Made by a program: the position numbers and the translations under genes. From NCBI GenBank assembly GCA_001586965.3, contig LUCW03001667.1:1-22500 (forward strand): a DNA stretch of 22,500 nucleotides, read 5' to 3'. This DNA comes from Sphaeroforma sirkka. Its lineage: Eukaryota > Opisthokonta > Ichthyosporea > Ichthyophonida. The notes below the pieces were generated by a model. That model ran no database searches and had not been told where the DNA came from. It saw only the letters and a program-made list of their open reading frames with translations. Below are positions 19,020 through 22,500 of the stretch, in pieces (position 1 is the stretch's first letter; the number at the start of each line of letters is the position of its first letter).

Positions 19020-21695
19020 CGTGTGTATACTTACAAATACATATACACGCACGTGTAAATGTATATTTAATCATATATACTAATCTAATAAACACATATC
19101 TTTATACACATGTGTAGGTATCTGGATGTATAGATCCCTCACACACACAAATACCTACTCATAAACACATACGCACCCATCGGCCCCACCATGCATGCAC
19201 TACGTACCTCTGCCTGAACTGAGACTGCTGGTGCTGCTTGTGTTGTCTAATTGATCTCTGTCGTTGACTGGTGAGGGGTTCATCGCTTGCTCAACCTCAT
19301 CGAACACAGACAACTGTTTGCCTGTGGCCGAGAGGGTCTGAGTGGCGTATTGGAGATACGAGTTATGAGAGACGTTGCTTTCAAGACGAAGTAACAGAGA
19401 TATTAAAGCTTAGGATCAGATGTCTACGTCAATTTATGTACAAGTGATGTCTTAACATCCATCTACAAACACAGGCACAGACATAGACACTCACCCACAC
19501 AAGAAACAGACATCCATCTTCAAACGCAGACACAAACACAGACATAGACACAGACATCCATCGACACAGGCACAGACATTCATCTACAAACACAGACACA
19601 GACACAGACACTCACCCACACAAGAAACAGACATCCATCTTCAAACGCAGACACAAACACAGACATAGACACAGACATCCATCGACACAGGCACAGACAT
19701 TCATCTACAAACACAGACACAGACACAGACACTCACTCACACAAGAAACAGACACAGACATAGACATTCATCTACAAACACAGACACAGACACAGACCTT
19801 CACTCACACAAGAAACAGACACAGACACACACATTCATTTACAAACACAGACACAGGCACAGACACAGACATCCGTCTACAAACACAGACACAGACACAG
19901 ACACTCACCCACACAAGAACCAGACATCCATCTTCAAACGCAGACACAGACACAGACATCCATCTGCAAACACAGACACAGACACAGACATCCATCGACA
20001 CAGGCACAGACATTCATCTACAAACACAGACACAGACACACACACACTCACTCACACAAGAAACAGACACAGACATCCAAATACAAACACAGACACAGAC
20101 ACAGACACAGACATCCATCTACAAACACAGACACAGACACTCCTTATTTTTTGGAGTATTTCCAAGCTATTCCTAACTATTCCTAACTATATCCAGCCTA
20201 CCAATTGCCTGCACTACAGTTGCTAGCCCACCCATAGCCTGCACTCACCCACCTTTCTGATGTCCTCGTACTGTGGGTGGCTTTTGTCGGCCAAGGGATT
20301 TGGAATGTCGTTGTATGCTTCTGGATGGCAGTCGATAATCTCTTTGAACACCAGAGCCTGTGCACAACACAGCCAATAACAAGGGCCAGTGCAAGTGAGG
20401 ATGAAGGTACTATGTGTATGTAGTACAAGGTAAGCTTAAGACTTAGGAGTGTGAAGCACACACCTTCTCTGTTATAAATGCAAAGTAAACGTATTGATAG
20501 TACGTTGTATAAGCAACAGACAAGAGACTGATTAAAACTCTGATAGACTAGCGAGTGAAAACAATAACCTTTTAGCACATGATAACGTATTACTACTACA
20601 CAAGTGAACAAATAACGTACTAACACTTGATATCGTAATACTACTACTCAGGCAAACAAATAACGTATTAACACTTGTTAACGTATTACTACTACACAAG
20701 TGAACAAATAACGTAATAACACTTTACAACGTATTACTACTACTCAAGTAAACAAATAACGTATTAAACTTAGTGTCGTCCTAATACTACTCAGCAAACA
20801 AATAACGTATTCATACTTGGTATTACCACAATGATACCCAGCTACGAAATAACAATTCTTAGTTAAATAACAGTACGTACCTTAATAAAGTCCAGTGTAA
20901 GGGGAGTGGCGGTTTCCCATTCGAAGTCGAATGGTTTGCTCGATACTGGCTCGTCTCGCGGGTCGTGCAGACTGCAGAGATAAGACAGAGTCAACTAACT
21001 GAGAAGGGCGTGACATGAATACATACGCTCGTATATATATATATAGACATACATATATATATGGGTGTATATGTACGCATGGGCATGTGTGTGCAAGTAC
21101 GAAGGCACATGCGAGTGTATGTTGTGGATGCAACGGATCTTACAACGTTACTCAAAAACGTATACGTATGACAAGTGGGTTGTCACATGCTACATTCAAA
21201 TGCAAGCATTTTAATCAGATCTTAGCGTAGTGTACTACCACGTACATAGATAGACATAAAAATACGTACATAACAACCACAACCACAACCACAACACAGA
21301 ATACAGAATACGAACCTCTCTAGGAAAGGATGTGCTAGAGCATCTTCCACACTGATGCGGTCGCGAGGATTGAACGCAAGCATTTGCTTCAGCAGGCCAA
21401 GGGCCTGCTCAGACGCCTTGGGGAATTGGGTCGTGAGATTGGTTGCTCTCTAAATAAGGAAGTAGGAGGTAAAACACACGAGGAACGGATCAGCAGCGTA
21501 CAAATGACACTATATATATATATACATTGCGCGCGTGTGTGTAGGTATTATCCACATTCGCGTGGTTTCGTTTAGTTTAAAGGGCACGTGTGTCTTCACA
21601 TAATAGGGCGTTTGCTGAGATGTCTGCGGTAAGTGGGTCTTGAGATGGGTGGCTGGCAGAGACCAATAGCACACTGATATAGGTTTCAGCAAAAA

Positions 21696-21732
<37 letters not shown>

Positions 21733-21946
21733 ATATAGATATATATATATATAAACATAAATAGATATATAGAATAGATATAGATATAGATATATATACA
21801 GATATAGATATATATACAGATATAGATATAGATATAAGATATATCTGTATATATATACAAATACATAAAGAGATAGATATAGAGATAGATAGCATATCTA
21901 TACATACATAGATAGATACATAGATACATATATGTATATGTATGTG

Positions 21947-21992
<46 letters not shown>

Positions 21993-22440
21993 TGTACATT
22001 GCTACTGAAGATAAATCACGTGTAGTGTACAACTGTGGATGTGGATGGTTTGCTTATGAGAACGATACCATAGAAAATCTACTATGACATAAAAACACAC
22101 AGATTACCGCATGTCCACACGCACACATACACATACACACCCTCACACATATACAGTTGCATTCATAAACACATACACATATACAAAAACACACACATAC
22201 ACACATACACACGTACACACATACACACATACACACATACACACATACACACATACTCACCTGTACTGGCAAGGAGCGTAGGTACCTCCTGGCTTTGTCA
22301 CTCTTTATGTCCGACACATCGGCCTCAGTGGGCGTGCCGACGAATTTGATGATCAACTCCACTTGGTGAATGTAGTCCTTTCCAGGAAACAGGGGCTGCC
22401 GCTGCAGCAGCTCAGCAAAGATACACCCCGCACTCCACAC
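16252..22440 (-). CDS. ERK-like MAP kinase, C-terminal 10 exons (5' part outside window)
   Basis: CMGC-group Ser/Thr kinase of the MAPK family. Exons (minus): 22440-22261, 21449-21316, 20971-20881, 20357-20253, 19337-19208, 18873-18716, 18149-18057, 17931-17818, 17430-17233, 16392-16252. All have AG acceptors and GT donors and join in one frame (about 447 residues). Exon 1 begins in subdomain IX ([33 protein letters not shown]). Exon 2 carries subdomains X-XI ([21 protein letters not shown]). Exon 3 has LHDPRDEP, the acidic common-docking site of ERKs, and PFDFEWE. Exon 4 begins with an L16-like helix ([15 protein letters not shown]). The catalytic HRD, DFG and activation-loop TxY lie right of the window. 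The exon 4/5 junction is ambiguous: donor 20252 with acceptor before 19337, or donor 20248 (GTGAGT) with acceptor before 19321. Both keep the frame. Confidence 0.94.
16711..17213 (+). repeat. About 22-bp minisatellite in the last intron of the MAP kinase
   Basis: The unit is close to CATACACACGCATGTATCCT plus AC, with more than 20 copies. Variants include CATACTCACACATGTATCAT and short A-rich interruptions near 16995 and 17128. Because the period is not a multiple of three and stops are rare in the unit, long plus-strand open frames appear here; they are not genes. Confidence 0.9.
17470..17770 (+). repeat. Compound microsatellites in intron 8-9 of the MAP kinase (TA, CATA, CA)
   Basis: Contains TATCCA units, (TA)n blocks around 17490-17518 and 17530-17560, (CATA)n around 17571-17605, and (CA)n around 17660-17675 and 17745-17767. 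It lies between the exons at 17818 and 17430. Confidence 0.9.
18606..18705 (+). repeat. (TA)n microsatellite with TATAGA interruptions
   Basis: Nearly uninterrupted AT dinucleotides end 10 bases before the donor of the exon at 18716-18873. The remaining intron sequence (18150-18600) has G/T-rich stretches but no gene. Confidence 0.9.
18925..19027 (+). repeat. CATA/TA/TG compound microsatellite
   Basis: (CATA)n at about 18957-18987, (TA)n at about 18988-19004 and (TG)n to 19019, inside the intron between exons 18873 and 19208. Confidence 0.9.
19447..20140 (+). repeat. ACAGAC-based minisatellite with a 121-bp higher-order repeat
   Basis: Built from ACAGAC hexamers mixed with CATCCATCTACAAAC, CATCGACACAGG and CTCACCCACACAAGAA blocks. 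One block starting GAAACAGACATCC at 19503 recurs almost exactly at 19624, giving a 121-bp period; later copies are shuffled. It fills most of the intron between exons 19337 and 20253. Confidence 0.92.
20583..20825 (+). repeat. About 48-bp minisatellite, 5 imperfect copies
   Basis: The unit is approximately AACGTATTACTACTACACAA followed by GTGAACAAATAACGTAATAA and CACTTG. It occupies the intron between exons 20357 and 20881. Each unit contains two ACGTA motifs. Confidence 0.85.
21697..21985 (+). repeat. TA/GATA microsatellite cluster
   Basis: (TA)n at 21697-21730, (GATATA)n and TAGATA units to about 21925, then TATG and (TA)n to 21985. It is intronic, between exons 21449 and 22261. Confidence 0.9.
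22115..22256 (+). repeat. ACACAT/CA-rich microsatellite
   Basis: Repeated CACATA/CACACATA units run up to the donor of the kinase exon that ends at 22261, so the tract begins only a few bases into the intron. Confidence 0.9.
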
Positions 22441-22500
22441 CTGAGAAGGGAATGAGAGTACACAGGTAGAAGGTGTATGTAGGGGTTTATTTGTTGTGTA

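Noticed and set aside
19429..20013. Minus-strand open frames rich in Ser/Val/Cys
   Set aside because: Read-through of the ACAGAC minisatellite inside an intron; no start context or homology.

Overview
This is eukaryotic nuclear DNA from an intron-rich, repeat-rich genome. The real genes are split by GT-AG introns, nearly every intron of the largest gene is filled with satellite DNA, and a chromovirus-like Ty3/gypsy retrotransposon fills the left 9.3 kb. A WrbA-type quinone reductase (found in fungi, plants, protists and bacteria, not typical of animals) next to an ERK-like MAP kinase with a glutamine-rich tail fits a unicellular opisthokont such as an ichthyosporean. That placement is an inference, and no species marker was seen.

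Layout. (1) 1-9326, minus strand: a nested pair of LTR elements of one family. A complete element (1379-9039; LTRs 1379-1974 and 8446-9039; gag, protease, RT, RNase H, an extra DIRS-like domain, integrase, chromodomain-like tail) sits inside the 5' LTR of an older copy. The older copy survives as 1-1378 and 9040-9326, and the target duplication is TATT. A tRNA-like Pol III module lies antisense within gag. (2) 9327-11492: a decayed coding remnant, then AT-rich DNA without a recognisable gene. (3) 11493-12723 (minus) and 14052-15144 (plus): two divergently arranged WrbA-family flavodoxin-fold quinone reductases. The plus copy is intact (3 exons, 200 aa). The minus copy is broken and shares no intron position with it. 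(4) 15145-16012: spacer between convergent genes. (5) 16252-22440, minus: the C-terminal 10 exons of a MAP kinase, from kinase subdomain IX through the ERK-type docking site into a tail of about 300 residues rich in Gln. The start lies beyond the right edge.

The host genes are not obviously one pathway. The quinone reductases act in two-electron reduction of quinones and oxidative-stress defence, and the kinase in signalling. The frame breaks in the retroelement fall largely in homopolymer runs, and its two LTRs differ only in short-run lengths. Many 'lesions' may therefore be sequencing indels, and the element may be young and more intact than it looks.
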